This document shows, one piece after another, positions 21,901 to 32,127 of a stretch of 64,000 nt of DNA. Within the stretch, counting starts at the first letter, position 1. Each line of letters begins with the position of its first letter. Under the pieces are notes generated by a model, which made no database searches, was not told the DNA's origin, and worked only from the letters and a program-made list of their open reading frames with translations. The position numbers and the translations under genes were made by a program. Location: NCBI RefSeq assembly GCF_009811415.1, contig NZ_BLIG01000006.1:1-64000 (forward strand), given 5' to 3'. Source of the DNA: Alteromonas sp. KUL106. GTDB taxonomy: Bacteria; Pseudomonadota; Gammaproteobacteria; Enterobacterales; Alteromonadaceae.

Positions 21901-22422
21901 TCTCCCTGTTCTGATCAACTCAAGATAGAAGCGGTCAGGGAAGTGGGTTTGATAAAATTCAACTGCACTGTCTAAAAGTTTTGCATTGTTCTTTGTTAAG
22001 CCTACGCCTACGTCGCCATGCTGGGCACCGGAAAGAACGATAACCCCTTCGCTGTGTTCGACAAGCCACTCTTGATCAATCACAGCGCGATGAGCCAAAT
22101 GTCCGCGAAGATAAGCTTTAGATATAAGAACCGTAATATTCTTATATCCCTCATTATTCATCGCCAGCAACGTAAGCCTGAATGGCTCATCACCAAACGT
22201 GTCATTGGTTACCCAGAAATCTGTGCCGATAATGGGCTTAATACCCAAATTATGTGCTTCAGAATAAAATTTTACCAAACCACACATATTCATTTGGTCG
22301 GTGATGGCCACCGCCGGCATCCCTAACTCGGCAACTTTCCCTAATATCGGCTTTACTTTATTTAAGCCGTCCATCATCGAATAATCGCTGTGAACACGTA
22401 AATGAATAAATGGCGATGGCAT
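18958..22422 (-). CDS. dnaE: DNA polymerase III subunit alpha
   Basis: The replicative polymerase catalytic subunit, 1154 aa. The N-terminal PHP domain ([18 protein letters not shown]) is followed by the polymerase palm with the catalytic aspartates in [27 protein letters not shown], and the fingers ([33 protein letters not shown]). A tandem HhH region, an OB fold and the C-terminal tau-binding part follow. ATG 22422 gives the usual start MPSPFIHL and lies 5 nt after the rnhB stop; a TTG at 22440 inside rnhB is a shadow. It is translationally close to rnhB. Confidence 0.98.
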   Translation of the reverse strand: MPSPFIHLRVHSDYSMMDGLNKVKPILGKVAELGMPAVAITDQMNMCGLVKFYSEAHNLGIKPIIGTDFWVTNDTFGDEPFRLTLLAMNNEGYKNITVLISKAYLRGHLAHRAVIDQEWLVEHSEGVIVLSGAQHGDVGVGLTKNNAKLLDSAVEFYQTHFPDRFYLELIRTGRQGEEDYLHRAVELASQRGLPVVATNEVCFIDQEGFDAHEIRVCIHDGYTLDDNRRPKRYSDQQYLRTAEEMVELFSDIPEAIENTVEIAKRCNVTVRLNEYFLPQFPTGGMTTEDFLVKVSEEGLEERLEFLFPDEEERKAKRPEYDDRLRIELEVINQMGFPGYFLIVMEFIQWSKDNGIPVGPGRGSGAGSLVAYALKITDLDPLEFDLLFERFLNPERVSMPDFDVDFCMDRRDEVIDHVAELYGRQAVSQIITFGTMAAKAVVRDVGRVLGHPYGFVDRISKLIPPDPGMTLEKAFKAEPQLPEVYESDEEVKDLIDMARILEGVTRNAGKHAGGVVIAPTTITDFSPLYCDDEGKNPVTQFDKNDVETAGLVKFDFLGLRTLTIIQWAIDMIKEGKNVDVDISAIPLEDPKSFRTLQNAETTAVFQLESRGMKELIKRLKPDCFEDIIALVALFRPGPLQSGMVDNFIDRKHGREEISYPDAEYQHECLKEILEPTYGIILYQEQVMQIAQEMAGYSLGGADLLRRAMGKKKPEEMAKQRGTFAEGAKGNNIDPDLAMKIFDLVEKFAGYGFNKSHSAAYALVSYQTLWLKVHYPAEFMAAVMSADMDNTDKIVTLVDECERMGIEILPPDLNVGKYKFTVDSKGRIVYGIGAIKGVGEGPIEAIIEARENQGAFKDLFDFCAKVDIKRVNKRVLEKLVLAGAMDNLGPHRAALMASLPDALAAAGQHAKAESFGQSDMFGLLTTEPDEVKQAFADVPEWPEKVWLEGEKDTLGLYLTGHPINQYAEELRYYTDGRLVDLKPTNKDQMASAVGLVLGVRVMTNKRGRRWAIVTLDDKSARIDARFFPDMYEQFESVLETDRILLIKGQVSFDDFSGGNTITARDVMDIVQAREKNARALALNIDTQLLEPKKLSQMQSILQAFNGGSCPVQLAVTHPDAEVTLACGAKWYVTPEDQLLHDLKQCLGDKAVSILYH

Positions 22423-22426
22423 GACG

Positions 22427-22999
22427 TTATTTCTCTTCAAGTAACGCTTTAACAGGTTTAAAGCTTTTACGATAGCAGTCTAAGATGCCATATTCTGCAA
22501 TGGCTTCAAAATGCGCCTTGGTCGGATAACCTTTATGCCCTGCAAAATTATATTGCGGGTAAGCTTCATGCAGTGAGAGCATGTCGTTATCGCGCTCTAC
22601 CTTAGCGATGATGGAGGCAGCTGAAATTTCAGCGTGAAGGTTATCGCCTTTTACCACGGCTTCAGACTCAAAATTCCAAGCGGGCACGCGGTTCCCATCC
22701 ACACGAACAAAGTCAGGCATGACCGGCAAACCCTCTACCGCCCGAATCATAGCCAACATTGTCGCATGAAGAATGTTTAGCTTATCGATCTCTTCTGGGC
22801 TGGCTCTGCCAATATTCCAATACAATGCTTTTTCACGAATTTCTTGGGCAAGTGCTACGCGCTTTTTCTCGCTTAGCTTTTTAGAATCCGTAAGCCCCTC
22901 TATAGGATTCTCAGGGTCAAGAATGACTGCGGCGGTGACAACATCACCCACTAGTGGTCCGCGCCCTACTTCATCAACACCGGCAATTAACTTATGCAA
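22427..22999 (-). CDS. rnhB: Ribonuclease HII
   Basis: RNase HII removes ribonucleotides from DNA:RNA hybrids. The catalytic DEDD residues are visible, with the first Asp-Glu in [16 protein letters not shown], then [10 protein letters not shown] and the Asp in [22 protein letters not shown] is also typical. A TTG start at 22999 (product [10 protein letters not shown]) has GGAGG six bases upstream and overlaps the lpxB stop by 8 nt. The frame extends upstream to 23041 but that part lies inside lpxB. Length is 190 aa, normal for the family. Confidence 0.95.
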   Translation of the reverse strand: MHKLIAGVDEVGRGPLVGDVVTAAVILDPENPIEGLTDSKKLSEKKRVALAQEIREKALYWNIGRASPEEIDKLNILHATMLAMIRAVEGLPVMPDFVRVDGNRVPAWNFESEAVVKGDNLHAEISAASIIAKVERDNDMLSLHEAYPQYNFAGHKGYPTKAHFEAIAEYGILDCYRKSFKPVKALLEEK

Positions 23000-24140
23000 A
23001 CAATTCCTCCACGACAGCTTTTGCTGCTGTTTTATCAGCATTGCATTTTAGCGTATGGTGGAGGTCGGTGAAACGGGCAATAAGGGCTGAATTATCACTT
23101 TCGAATAAGTTAAGTAACTGATTGCTCATATTCTCTGCATTAACCTCTTCTTGAAGTAATTCTGGAATAATCGCTTCATTCGCTAATAGGTTAGGCAAAG
23201 TGAAGAATGGTGCTTTGTATAAGCGCTGCATGATTTTGTAGGTAAGCGGTGCCAATTTATACGCTGCAACCATGGGGCGCTTACACAGCATGGCTTCCAA
23301 CGTCGCTGTACCAGAGGCAAGCAAAATAACATCACTTGCTATCATGGCATCTCGAGATGTCCCTTGCGTTACTTTAATGGGTAGACGCGCTTCAGCGTTA
23401 TTGGCATCAGCCAATAGTGCTTTTATTTGCGCCAGACGATGCGCATTAGCAGCGGGAATAAGAAATTGAATATCACTGCGTTTGGCATGAATAGCTTCTA
23501 TGGTATCTAGAAATACAGGAAGAAGCGTATCTACTTCGCCACGGCGCGAACCGGGAAGTACAGCCAATACGGAAGCACTACTAGCTACACCTAATTCTTG
23601 GCGTGCCGCATTTTGGTCGGGCTCAATCGCGATAGCGTCAGCCATTGTGTGCCCCACAAACGTGTAGGGAACATGGTATTTATCGTAAACCTGCTGCTCG
23701 AAGGGGAACAAACCTAATACGCGGTTAGCAGCCTTAGCAATTTTATGAATTCGCTTTTCGCGCCACGCCCAAACAGTAGGGCTAACGTAATGAATGGTTT
23801 TAACGCCGCGCGCTTTAAGCGTTTTTTCAACACGTAAATTAAAATCCGGGGCATCAATACCAACAAAAATATCCGGCGGATTTTGCTCAAAGTGAGTAAG
23901 AAGCTGTTTCTTTACTTTCAAGATGGCAGGCAAATGGGAAAGGACTTCAACAAGCCCCATAACCGACAGCGTTTCCATATCAAACAGGCTATGGAAACCT
24001 GCGTTTATCATGTTTGGACCGCCAATACCTTCGATAATAGCATCGGGGTGTTGGCGTTTTAACTCTGCAACCATTCCGGCGGCGAGAACGTCACCAGAGG
24101 GTTCTCCGGCAACCATGCCGATACGAATTGGCTTAGACAT
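22992..24140 (-). CDS. lpxB: Lipid-A-disaccharide synthase
   Basis: LpxB (GT19) joins UDP-2,3-diacylglucosamine and lipid X at the inner membrane to form the lipid A disaccharide. It is 382 aa and has the signature parts [61 protein letters not shown] and [21 protein letters not shown]. It lies 2 nt from lpxA and overlaps rnhB, so the three are co-translated. Confidence 0.98.
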   Translation of the reverse strand: MSKPIRIGMVAGEPSGDVLAAGMVAELKRQHPDAIIEGIGGPNMINAGFHSLFDMETLSVMGLVEVLSHLPAILKVKKQLLTHFEQNPPDIFVGIDAPDFNLRVEKTLKARGVKTIHYVSPTVWAWREKRIHKIAKAANRVLGLFPFEQQVYDKYHVPYTFVGHTMADAIAIEPDQNAARQELGVASSASVLAVLPGSRRGEVDTLLPVFLDTIEAIHAKRSDIQFLIPAANAHRLAQIKALLADANNAEARLPIKVTQGTSRDAMIASDVILLASGTATLEAMLCKRPMVAAYKLAPLTYKIMQRLYKAPFFTLPNLLANEAIIPELLQEEVNAENMSNQLLNLFESDNSALIARFTDLHHTLKCNADKTAAKAVVEELFA

Positions 24141-24142
24141 AA

Positions 24143-24913
24143 TTAGCGGATAATGCCTCGCTTAGCGTCCTGGAGGAACTTGACCATTAACGCTACACCA
24201 TCGAACTTATCAGCGGACTCGGCAAGTTTTTCAATGGCTTCGTCTACTGTGTTACCTTCGCGATAAATTGTTTTATAAGCGCGCTTTATTTCTAACACTT
24301 CTTCTTTCGCAAAACCTCTGCGCTTCAGGCCCTCAGAGTTTATACCTTGGGGAATATTCTTCTGGCCGCTTACCATGACAAAAGGAGGGACATCTCTCAG
24401 GATAATGCCGCCTGCACCTAAGAAAGCGTGAGCGCCAATTTTACAAAATTGATGAATGCCTGTAGCACCGCCAACAATCACGAAATCGTCGATATGAACA
24501 TGACCCGCGACTGCGACATTGTTCGCGATAATAATGTCATCACCCAATACGCAGTCGTGAGCAATATGCGCATTAGCCATAAATAGACCACGAGAACCGA
24601 TGATAGTAATACTGTTGTCCTGGATAGTACCTCTATGAACAGTAACACCTTCACGGAATTCGTTATCATCGCCGATGACAAGCTCGGTTGGCTCACCTGC
24701 ATACTTTTTATCTTGGCAGTCTTCGCCGATTGAAGAAAACTGATAAAACTTATTGTTTTTACCGATACGCGTTGGGCCGCGTACCACCACATGTGATTTC
24801 AGAATACACCCATCACCTATGGTGACATTATCGTCAACCACGCAAAATGGACCAATGGTGACGTTCTCACCTATCGTTGCACTTTCTGAAATTACCGCAG
24901 TAGGATGGATCAC
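24143..24913 (-). CDS. lpxA: UDP-N-acetylglucosamine acyltransferase
   Basis: LpxA carries out the first step of lipid A synthesis, moving a 3-hydroxyacyl chain from ACP to UDP-GlcNAc O-3. It is 256 aa. The left-handed beta helix hexapeptides are obvious from the start (IHPTAVISESATIGENVTIG), the catalytic His region reads MANAHIAHDCVLG and the C-terminal helical domain follows. It lies 1 nt from fabZ and 2 nt from lpxB in a tight operon. Confidence 0.98.
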   Translation of the reverse strand: MIHPTAVISESATIGENVTIGPFCVVDDNVTIGDGCILKSHVVVRGPTRIGKNNKFYQFSSIGEDCQDKKYAGEPTELVIGDDNEFREGVTVHRGTIQDNSITIIGSRGLFMANAHIAHDCVLGDDIIIANNVAVAGHVHIDDFVIVGGATGIHQFCKIGAHAFLGAGGIILRDVPPFVMVSGQKNIPQGINSEGLKRRGFAKEEVLEIKRAYKTIYREGNTVDEAIEKLAESADKFDGVALMVKFLQDAKRGIIR

Positions 24914-24914
24914 G

Positions 24915-25364
24915 TTACGCTATCTCTCTCATCGCACACATAAACTCTGCACAACAAGCAATGTCACCATCGACACTTGCCGTACCTTTAAATTTCCAAA
25001 TCCCTCTGCGCTCTTTAACTAAAGCAACGTCAAATTCAAGCTTATCTCCTGGAACGACAGGGCGCTTAAAGCGCGCGTTATCAATTCCAGCATACAAGTA
25101 TAACTTATCATTATTGCCCATGGTCTTAAATCCTAAAACACCTGCGGCTTGCGCCATGGCCTCTAAGATAAGTACGCCTGGAAAGATTGGCTGACCTGGG
25201 AAATGCCCCGTAAAACAAGGCTCATTAATGGTTATATTTTTATAAGCCTTTACAGACTCACCCAGAACATAGTCTGTTACACGATCAACAAGTAAAAATG
25301 GATACCTATGTGGAAGTAATTCCAGAATTTCCTGAATTTCGATGGTATTGAGTGAATTGGCCAA
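24915..25364 (-). CDS. fabZ: 3-hydroxyacyl-[ACP] dehydratase
   Basis: FabZ dehydrates 3-hydroxyacyl-ACP in fatty acid synthesis. The 149-aa hot-dog protein has the catalytic His in [14 protein letters not shown] and Glu in [15 protein letters not shown]. The start is taken as TTG 25364 because AGGAG sits 7 nt before it; the longer frame from 25388 contains that Shine-Dalgarno. It begins the fabZ-lpxA-lpxB-rnhB-dnaE cluster directly after the skp terminator; lpxD, normally upstream, is not here. Confidence 0.96.
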   Translation of the reverse strand: MANSLNTIEIQEILELLPHRYPFLLVDRVTDYVLGESVKAYKNITINEPCFTGHFPGQPIFPGVLILEAMAQAAGVLGFKTMGNNDKLYLYAGIDNARFKRPVVPGDKLEFDVALVKERRGIWKFKGTASVDGDIACCAEFMCAMREIA

Positions 25365-25487
25365 AAACTTTCTCCTGTATACAAGCATGACCTACAACTG
25401 CTTTATACCAATGCGCGTAATTGATTGGTATTTGGTCAAACTCGCCGTAAAAACTGAAAACGGCGGCAACCATACGCTGTTAAGCGT

Positions 25488-25529
25488 AAAAAACAAATCA
25501 GACCAACACCTTTCGGAAATTGGTCTGAT
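25488..25529 (-). terminator. Intrinsic terminator after skp
   Basis: Perfect 10-bp arms ATCAGACCAA / TTGGTCTGAT (25497-25506, 25520-25529). On the minus strand they are followed by TTTGTTTTTT. It separates bamA-skp from fabZ and occupies the place where lpxD is found in many relatives. Confidence 0.85.
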
Positions 25530-25557
25530 AATTATATCAACGATTTTAGCCAGTCGA

Positions 25558-26073
25558 TTAGTTAGCTTTGCTAACCTGCTGAAGTACCTGCTCAGATAAA
25601 TCGTGCTCTTCTTTTGCAAACGCAACTGCGCCAGAATTCAGCACTAGGTCATAACCTTGCTTAGCTGCTACTGAGTCAATAGCTTGCTTGATAAGACCAA
25701 GCAGCTTGTTGCGCTCTTCGTTGCTGCGGCGTTGGATGTTTTGCTGAAGAGGCTGACCTTTTTTTGACAACTCTTCACGAACAGACAAGATTTTTTGTTC
25801 TAGTTCTTTTTTCTCGGTATCGCTCATTGTCGCGGCATCACGTTGAAGACGCTCGGCATAGAATTGACCGTCGCGCTGAAGCTGATTCACTTCTTCAAGC
25901 TGATCTTTAAATTCAGCCTGAATCGCGTTTTGTATTTCAGCCGCTTGAGGCATTGCTTGGAAAATACCTTGAACATCTACGACAGCTACCTTTTGTTCAG
26001 CCATCACAGACGTACTTACTAAAGCGCTACCTAACATTGCTCCTGCAACGATATGTTTTACCAACTGTTTCAA
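25558..26073 (-). CDS. skp: Periplasmic chaperone Skp/OmpH family
   Basis: Skp holds unfolded outer-membrane proteins in the periplasm and passes them to the Bam complex. This 171-aa product has a signal peptide (MKQLVKHIVAGAMLGSALVS to VMA), the conserved start QKVAVVDVQGIF and a long charged coiled-coil arm (residues about 50-130: ERLQRDAATMSDTEKKELEQ). It is immediately downstream of bamA, its functional partner, with 61 nt between them. Confidence 0.95.
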   Translation of the reverse strand: MKQLVKHIVAGAMLGSALVSTSVMAEQKVAVVDVQGIFQAMPQAAEIQNAIQAEFKDQLEEVNQLQRDGQFYAERLQRDAATMSDTEKKELEQKILSVREELSKKGQPLQQNIQRRSNEERNKLLGLIKQAIDSVAAKQGYDLVLNSGAVAFAKEEHDLSEQVLQQVSKAN

Positions 26074-26134
26074 AGGGAACTCCTTTTGTAAATCTTGTTA
26101 TAGAGCGCAACTAATACGCGCTCGCTTTAATATT

Positions 26135-28618
26135 TTAGAAAGTTTGACCGATATTGAAAGTGAAGAACCTCGCGTCGTCACCCTCACGTTCTTGGATTAT
26201 TTTTGAGAAGCTGAAAACCATTGGCCCCATTGGTGAAATCCACTGAACCGATACACCTGCTGAGCTACGATACAGACTCCAATCAGAATAGTCCAATAGC
26301 TCTTGACCAAAACGTTGACTCGGATTGACCTGAAACTGACTATATCTGTCAAAATCGAATTCAGTATCCCATACGTTACCCACATCCACAAACAAACTTG
26401 TGCGAACAGAGTTATCCATGTCGGCCTCTACGAAAGGCGTAGGAACAATCAGTTCTACACCGCCGAGGGCCATTGCATTCCCCCCTAAGCTTTGTCGAGA
26501 CCAAGTCAGCAATGCATCCGCAGGATCCCCTGGGAATACTTCGCCATCTGGCCCAACGATATTGCCAGCGTTGCCCACATTCACGCCTCGGGGACCTACC
26601 GTATTATTCTCAAAACCACGTAATGAGTCTGCGCCACCAGCGGTAAAGTTTTCGGTAAACGGAAGCACTTGTTCGTTTCCATTAATATCACCATAACCAT
26701 TACCGTATCCGAAGCGAATGCGTGTTAGCAGAGACCATCGCTGATCACGAGAAAGGGGGAAATACCACTTACCATCAAATACCGATTTGAAGTAGTTAAC
26801 ATCAGAGTTGGGGGTCGTGATACTAAATGAGGCTCTTTGTGATGAGCCAGCTGTAGGGAAAAGCCCTCTGTTGAGCGTCGAACGACTCCAACTTACACTT
26901 GCCAACAAGCTGCTGTATTTTATTGCCGCATCTGGGTCAGCGCCATTCGTAAACTGGTTATAAAACAACTCTGTTTGTTCAAAGAACCCGCGGTTAAACA
27001 ATTCGACATCACTGTACGTTAAACCAAAGTTAATCCTATTGAACTCGTTGATAGGATAGCCAATATTAGCCCCTAAAGAATAACGTTTAGAATTATACTG
27101 GATAACATTAAAGTCAGAACCATCAAACTCGCTATAACCTATTGAGCCACCTAAGCTAATGCCGTCAATGGTGAAAAACGGGTCATTGTAAGTCGCTTGA
27201 ATCGATTGTTGGAATGCTGTGGTATTTAAATTGAGTCCTATACGTTTACCTGTACCAAGGAAGTTATCTTGTTGGATACCCGCCTGGAGACTCAATCGTG
27301 TTCTATCGCCGTAGCCTATACCCGCATTAAACGAGCCTGATGGCTGCTCTTTAACGGTGAAGTTAACATCGACTTTATCTTCAGACCCCGGAATTCGGAC
27401 AGTTTCAAACTCAACCTCTTCCATATAGGTGAGCCGAGAAAGCTGACCTTTTGACGACTCTAACAAGTTGTTAGACAGCCACGTGCCTTCCATTTGATTA
27501 ACGTTTTGTCGTAATACACTATCCGCCGTTACTACGTTACCGTTAAATATGATTCGGTTCACGTAAATACGCTTACCCGGGTCAACTGACAGGGTCAATT
27601 TAACTGTTTTGTCTTCGTCATTAATTTCAGGAACCGTAGTTACTGTTGGGTAAGCATAGCCAAAACGACCTAGATACTTACTAATAAACTCTTCCGTGTA
27701 TGTGACTTCGGCTTGATTGTAAAGCTCACCAGGGGTCAACGGTAAAACACGTTCAATGTATTCTTCATGGCCAAGCACATCACCCACCAACTCCACTTCA
27801 GAGATGGTGTACTGCTCACCTTCTGTCACGTTCATGGCAATATATATGCCTGACTTTTCAGGAGTCATTGATACTTGAGTTGAGTCAACGTTAAAGCGCA
27901 AGTAACCACGGTTTAGATAGTGATTACGCAGCGTTTCCATATCGCCCTGCAATGTTTGCTGTTGATAGCGCGTTTCAGACAAGAAGTCCCACCAAGGCGT
28001 GTCGTATTGTAGTTCAAACGCTTCCATCAGTTCTTCGTCTGAAAACAGCTCGTTGCCCACAATATTTATTTGTTCGATTTTGGCGGCGTCGCCTTCTTCA
28101 AACAAAAGTTTCAAATCTACACGATTGCGCGGTAAAGGCGTAATGATAGCCGTCACATCAGCGTTATACTTACCAATGCTGTAAAAAAAGTCTTTCAGGC
28201 CGTTCTCAATAGAGGTCAATACGGTCTTGTCGAGCGGCTCACCGATGCGAACACCGTTACCGTCCAAACTTTCTTGAAGCTGCTCATCTTTAATATCATC
28301 GTTGCCTTCAAAAATGATATTACTGATCGTTGGACGCTCTGCAACACGAACAACCAGCGTATTGCCATCGCGAAGAATAGCTACGTTTTCAAAGTGAGTA
28401 GAAGAATATAACGAGCGAATAAGCTGCGTTACCCTAAATGTATTAAGCTCATCGCCTACTTGAACAGGCAAGTAGGTTAATGCTGCACCCAGTGCAACAC
28501 GTTGCAAACCTTCAACGCGAATGTCCTCAACGACAAACTCACTGTCTTGCGCTGCAGCATTGGCAAAGCTAGCACTGGAAAGAATGGCTCCGGCTGCTAC
28601 TAACTGTTTTAACTTCAT
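26135..28618 (-). CDS. bamA: Outer membrane protein assembly factor BamA
   Basis: BamA is the essential beta-barrel insertase. The 827-aa protein has a signal peptide (MKLKQLVAAGAILSSASFAN), five POTRA domains (first FVVEDIRVEGLQRVALGAA; last IYVNRIIFNGNVVTADSVLR) to about residue 420, then a 16-strand barrel. It contains the conserved loop-6 motif as GGADSLRGFENN and ends in an aromatic C-terminal strand (FFTFNIGQTF). It lies between rseP and skp, the typical order in gammaproteobacteria. Confidence 0.98.
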   Translation of the reverse strand: MKLKQLVAAGAILSSASFANAAAQDSEFVVEDIRVEGLQRVALGAALTYLPVQVGDELNTFRVTQLIRSLYSSTHFENVAILRDGNTLVVRVAERPTISNIIFEGNDDIKDEQLQESLDGNGVRIGEPLDKTVLTSIENGLKDFFYSIGKYNADVTAIITPLPRNRVDLKLLFEEGDAAKIEQINIVGNELFSDEELMEAFELQYDTPWWDFLSETRYQQQTLQGDMETLRNHYLNRGYLRFNVDSTQVSMTPEKSGIYIAMNVTEGEQYTISEVELVGDVLGHEEYIERVLPLTPGELYNQAEVTYTEEFISKYLGRFGYAYPTVTTVPEINDEDKTVKLTLSVDPGKRIYVNRIIFNGNVVTADSVLRQNVNQMEGTWLSNNLLESSKGQLSRLTYMEEVEFETVRIPGSEDKVDVNFTVKEQPSGSFNAGIGYGDRTRLSLQAGIQQDNFLGTGKRIGLNLNTTAFQQSIQATYNDPFFTIDGISLGGSIGYSEFDGSDFNVIQYNSKRYSLGANIGYPINEFNRINFGLTYSDVELFNRGFFEQTELFYNQFTNGADPDAAIKYSSLLASVSWSRSTLNRGLFPTAGSSQRASFSITTPNSDVNYFKSVFDGKWYFPLSRDQRWSLLTRIRFGYGNGYGDINGNEQVLPFTENFTAGGADSLRGFENNTVGPRGVNVGNAGNIVGPDGEVFPGDPADALLTWSRQSLGGNAMALGGVELIVPTPFVEADMDNSVRTSLFVDVGNVWDTEFDFDRYSQFQVNPSQRFGQELLDYSDWSLYRSSAGVSVQWISPMGPMVFSFSKIIQEREGDDARFFTFNIGQTF

Positions 28619-28676
28619 CTATTTTTCTTTTCCTGGCCGCGTTTTGTATTAGCTGTTTTGTACTTCCTGATTTCCA

Positions 28677-30029
28677 TCAGGTTATGCGAGCGATATCGTT
28701 AAATATTGCGATACCCATTATCATAAACAGAAGCACGCCACCTATTCTGTAACCCCATTCCTGCACGGCTTCAGGCACAGGTTTGCCTGTGATCCACTCC
28801 ACAATAAAAAACATGAGGTGACCACCGTCAAGCATGGGCAAGGGTAATAAATTTATAATGCCTAAATTTACGCTTATTAAGGCAAGAAAACTCAAGAAGT
28901 ACGCAAGTCCATACCCAGCACTTGTTCCCGCACCTTGAGCAATTGAGATAGGACCGCTCAAATTTTTCACCGACACGTCGCCAGTGATGAGCTTTCCTAT
29001 CATTTCGACACTCAGTGTCATTAGGCGCCACGTTTTATCTAGCGCCTTCCCAATAGCCTCTATCATGCCATATTGATGTGTAAACACATACCCTTCTGGC
29101 CAAGGCTCAAATGTTGGGCTCACACCTAGATACCCACTCTGCCCTTGTGGTGTATCGCGGCGCGCTATCGTGGCATTTAACGTGATTGGTTGTCCATCCC
29201 TTTCTATGTCGAGCAATATTTGCTCTCCTGGGCTTTCTACAATCACATCCACTAATCGTTCCCACGATTGCAGCTTATTCCCATTTAGTGCGATTAACTC
29301 ATCACCAGGTTTTAATCCTGCCTGCTGCGCTGCGCTGCCTTCACCAACAAACCCAACAGTTAACGTTGCATCTGGACGGTAAGGTGTCAGTCCTAAGCTG
29401 CTTAAAGGAGACTCGCTATCTGGGTCAAAGTTCCAAGAATTCAGTGTAAAACTCAGTTCTTTTTCAACGTTAGCTGAATTTTTAACCGTAACTCTGGCTT
29501 TTTCCCCACCAATATTTGAAACAATTTCTAGATTTACCGCTTCCCAATCGGGCGTAACTCTGTCGCCAACTTTAATAATTTCATCGCCAGATTCAACACC
29601 TGCGATAGCAGCGATACTGTTTGGCTCGACGCTTTTGACCACAGGCTTAACCGTATCCAGTCCCACTAAGTACATTAACCACAAAGCGAAAAATGCAAAG
29701 ATAAAGTTAACCCCAGGACCCGCTGCAATAACCGCCATTCGCTGTAAAACAGGTTTATTATTAAAGGCTTTATCGGCTAATTCAGGCGGAACATCGTCAA
29801 TACGGCCATCAAGCATGCGAACGTATCCACCCAGTGGGATCATGGCAATGACATATTCGGTGCCGGACTTGCTTAACTTACGCCAAATGGGCTTCCCGAA
29901 ACCTATAGAAAAGCGCTCTACCTGTACACCGCATTTACGAGCCACATAAAAGTGACCCCATTCGTGAACCGCAACCAATATACCCAAGGCGACAATAAAT
30001 GCACCTAGGCTCCATAAAAATGCTAGCAC
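28677..30029 (-). CDS. rseP: RIP metalloprotease RseP
   Basis: RseP is the inner-membrane site-2 protease that cleaves RseA to release sigma-E, and clears signal peptides. The zinc motif is VHEWGH in the first helix and the third ligand is in NLLPLPMLDGGHLMFF near the C-terminus. Two PDZ domains lie between (about residues 115-185 and 205-290). The length is 450 aa. A GTG start at 30029 overlaps the dxr stop by 7 nt, indicating coupled translation. Confidence 0.97.
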   Translation of the reverse strand: MLAFLWSLGAFIVALGILVAVHEWGHFYVARKCGVQVERFSIGFGKPIWRKLSKSGTEYVIAMIPLGGYVRMLDGRIDDVPPELADKAFNNKPVLQRMAVIAAGPGVNFIFAFFALWLMYLVGLDTVKPVVKSVEPNSIAAIAGVESGDEIIKVGDRVTPDWEAVNLEIVSNIGGEKARVTVKNSANVEKELSFTLNSWNFDPDSESPLSSLGLTPYRPDATLTVGFVGEGSAAQQAGLKPGDELIALNGNKLQSWERLVDVIVESPGEQILLDIERDGQPITLNATIARRDTPQGQSGYLGVSPTFEPWPEGYVFTHQYGMIEAIGKALDKTWRLMTLSVEMIGKLITGDVSVKNLSGPISIAQGAGTSAGYGLAYFLSFLALISVNLGIINLLPLPMLDGGHLMFFIVEWITGKPVPEAVQEWGYRIGGVLLFMIMGIAIFNDIARIT

Positions 30030-31210
30030 TGAAATTTACCTCGAATAATCTCGTCAGCTTTTGCTCTTGCCAAGCTGTCTTGCTCTAGTATTTGCTGTAT
30101 AGAACTCACAGATACATTTGGCATGGCGTTGAGCGTGGCGTCGTTCACTTGCGCTATGTTGGAAAACTGAATCTTTCCTTGTAAAAAGGCTTCAACAGCA
30201 ACTTCGTTGGCAGCATTCATCCTCGTTGTTGCACATTGCCCTTCTTTACAGGCATCAATAGCCAGTTTTAAATTAGGGTAACGTTCAAAGCAGGGGGTTT
30301 GAAAACTGAAGTTTGCAATATCTGAAAAATCGAGAGGGGTTACTCCCGCGTCAATGCGTTCGGGGTGCGCCAAACCATAAGCTATAGGTGTACGCATGTC
30401 AGGGTTGCCCATTTGTGCGATCACCGATCCATCGATATATTGCACCATCGAGTGAATGATACTTTGCGGATGAATAACCACATCAATATCATCAGCACCA
30501 GCGCCAAACAGCCAACAAGCTTCAATGAACTCCAGCCCCTTGTTCATCATCGTCGCCGAGTCGATAGTAATTTTTCTGCCCATCGACCAGTTAGGGTGAG
30601 TGCTCGCTTCATCAATAGTAATTGACGAGAAGCTATCAAGCGCCCTTTCTCTAAAGGGACCGCCGGAACCGGTTAACAGAATTTTACGAATGCCAGAAGC
30701 CGCAAAGTTACCGTATTCATAATCGTGAGGTAAGCACTGGAATATGGCATTGTGTTCACTATCGATGGGGAGAATTTCAGCACCGCTTTGATTTGCCGCC
30801 TCGATAAATAGCGCGCCAGACATGACCAACGCTTCTTTATTTGCAAGCAACACTCGCTTGCCTGCTTTTACCGCCGCGAGTGTCGGTAAAAGACCTGCAG
30901 CCCCCACAATCGCAGCCATTACGGCATCAACTTCAGGCGCACTCGACACGTCTTCAAGGGCCTGACTACCTGCTAATATTTCAGCGTCAACATGGTATTG
31001 TGACGCCATTTCACACGCAGTCTGGTATAGAGCATCATCAGCCACTACCACGTAACGGGGCGCGCACTTTTTGGCTTGTTCCATTAGCAAATCGAGCTGA
31101 GAATTGCCGGTTATAGCAAAAACGCGGTATTTTTCAGGGTGACGGTTTATAACATCAAGTGTATTACAACCTATGGAGCCAGTGGCCCCTAACACTGTTA
31201 CTGTTTGCAT
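30023..31210 (-). CDS. dxr: 1-deoxy-D-xylulose-5-phosphate reductoisomerase
   Basis: Dxr (IspC) is the NADPH-dependent second enzyme of the MEP isoprenoid pathway. It is 395 aa, with the nucleotide fold TVLGATGSIGCNTLDVI, substrate and metal residues in LLANKEALVMSG, ILPIDSEHNAIFQCL, LTGSGGPFRE and HPNWSMGRKITIDSATMMNKGLE. The ATG at 31210 overlaps the cdsA stop as TAATG. In E. coli dxr lies between frr and uppS; here it is after cdsA, as in Vibrio and Pseudomonas. Confidence 0.98.
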   Translation of the reverse strand: MQTVTVLGATGSIGCNTLDVINRHPEKYRVFAITGNSQLDLLMEQAKKCAPRYVVVADDALYQTACEMASQYHVDAEILAGSQALEDVSSAPEVDAVMAAIVGAAGLLPTLAAVKAGKRVLLANKEALVMSGALFIEAANQSGAEILPIDSEHNAIFQCLPHDYEYGNFAASGIRKILLTGSGGPFRERALDSFSSITIDEASTHPNWSMGRKITIDSATMMNKGLEFIEACWLFGAGADDIDVVIHPQSIIHSMVQYIDGSVIAQMGNPDMRTPIAYGLAHPERIDAGVTPLDFSDIANFSFQTPCFERYPNLKLAIDACKEGQCATTRMNAANEVAVEAFLQGKIQFSNIAQVNDATLNAMPNVSVSSIQQILEQDSLARAKADEIIRGKFQC

Positions 31211-32073
31211 TACGCCATCCAGGTTACATAGCAAAACGCAAATACGGGGAATGCCGCAGTAAGGCTATCTATTCTATCAAGTACACCGCCGTGACCAGGA
31301 AGGATTTTACCACTGTCCTTGATGCCAGCGCAGCGCTTGAGCATGCTTTCGTTGAGGTCGCCTAAGGCTGAAACAGCCACCGTGATCCCGCCTATAGCAA
31401 GGTGAAGCCAAATACGTGATGGCTCTACCTGATAGTGAAGAGCCGCAAACGCAATAATAGCAAATGAAGCCGCAATACCACCTAATAAGCCTTCTAAACT
31501 TTTACCTGGCGACACATTAGGTCTTAGCTTGTGGCGTCCAAATTTTACCCCGACAAAAAAGGCACCGATATCTGCCGCCCATACAATACCCAGTACATAG
31601 AAAATCAGAGATGCGCCGTAGAAGGGATCAACATCATGAAGACTCGTGCGAAGGGCAACCACGGCAACCCAAGTGGGAATCAAAGTGAGCGCACCAAACA
31701 AGGTCCTAACGCTTCGGCTGTCTTTCCAGAATTTCGCGTATTTAGGATAGGCAAGCACCATAAACAAAGAGGCTACCCACCACAATACGGCAATTGTTAG
31801 TATACCGCGGTACAAGCCATGAAGCTGACCTTGGTACCAAATCATGCTGGCATCAACAATAAACGATAGCGCAATGCATATAGCAAATGCACTCGCCATA
31901 TAAATGAGCTTTTTAGGACGCTCACATACGCCAGACATATTTGCCCATTCGTAAGCACCAATGCCAACGACACAGGCTATGGCTATTTCGAACCAAAAAA
32001 TGGGAAGGAAAAGAATAGCGTAGAGCGCCAATGGCGCGAGGATTAATGCAGTTATTATTCGTTGTTTTAGCAT
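31210..32073 (-). CDS. cdsA: Phosphatidate cytidylyltransferase
   Basis: CdsA makes CDP-diacylglycerol from phosphatidate and CTP at the inner membrane. The 287-aa protein has about eight hydrophobic helices and the signature near the C-terminus SALGDLNESMLKRCAGIKDS followed by LPGHGGVLDRIDSL. The usual D in SxxGDLxxSxxKR is kept. It is translationally coupled to dxr. Confidence 0.97.
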   Translation of the reverse strand: MLKQRIITALILAPLALYAILFLPIFWFEIAIACVVGIGAYEWANMSGVCERPKKLIYMASAFAICIALSFIVDASMIWYQGQLHGLYRGILTIAVLWWVASLFMVLAYPKYAKFWKDSRSVRTLFGALTLIPTWVAVVALRTSLHDVDPFYGASLIFYVLGIVWAADIGAFFVGVKFGRHKLRPNVSPGKSLEGLLGGIAASFAIIAFAALHYQVEPSRIWLHLAIGGITVAVSALGDLNESMLKRCAGIKDSGKILPGHGGVLDRIDSLTAAFPVFAFCYVTWMA

Positions 32074-32127
32074 AATTTGCCCTTGGCTTTAGTTACCAGG
32101 GCTAGCCTGATAATTGCCTGCATGGTG

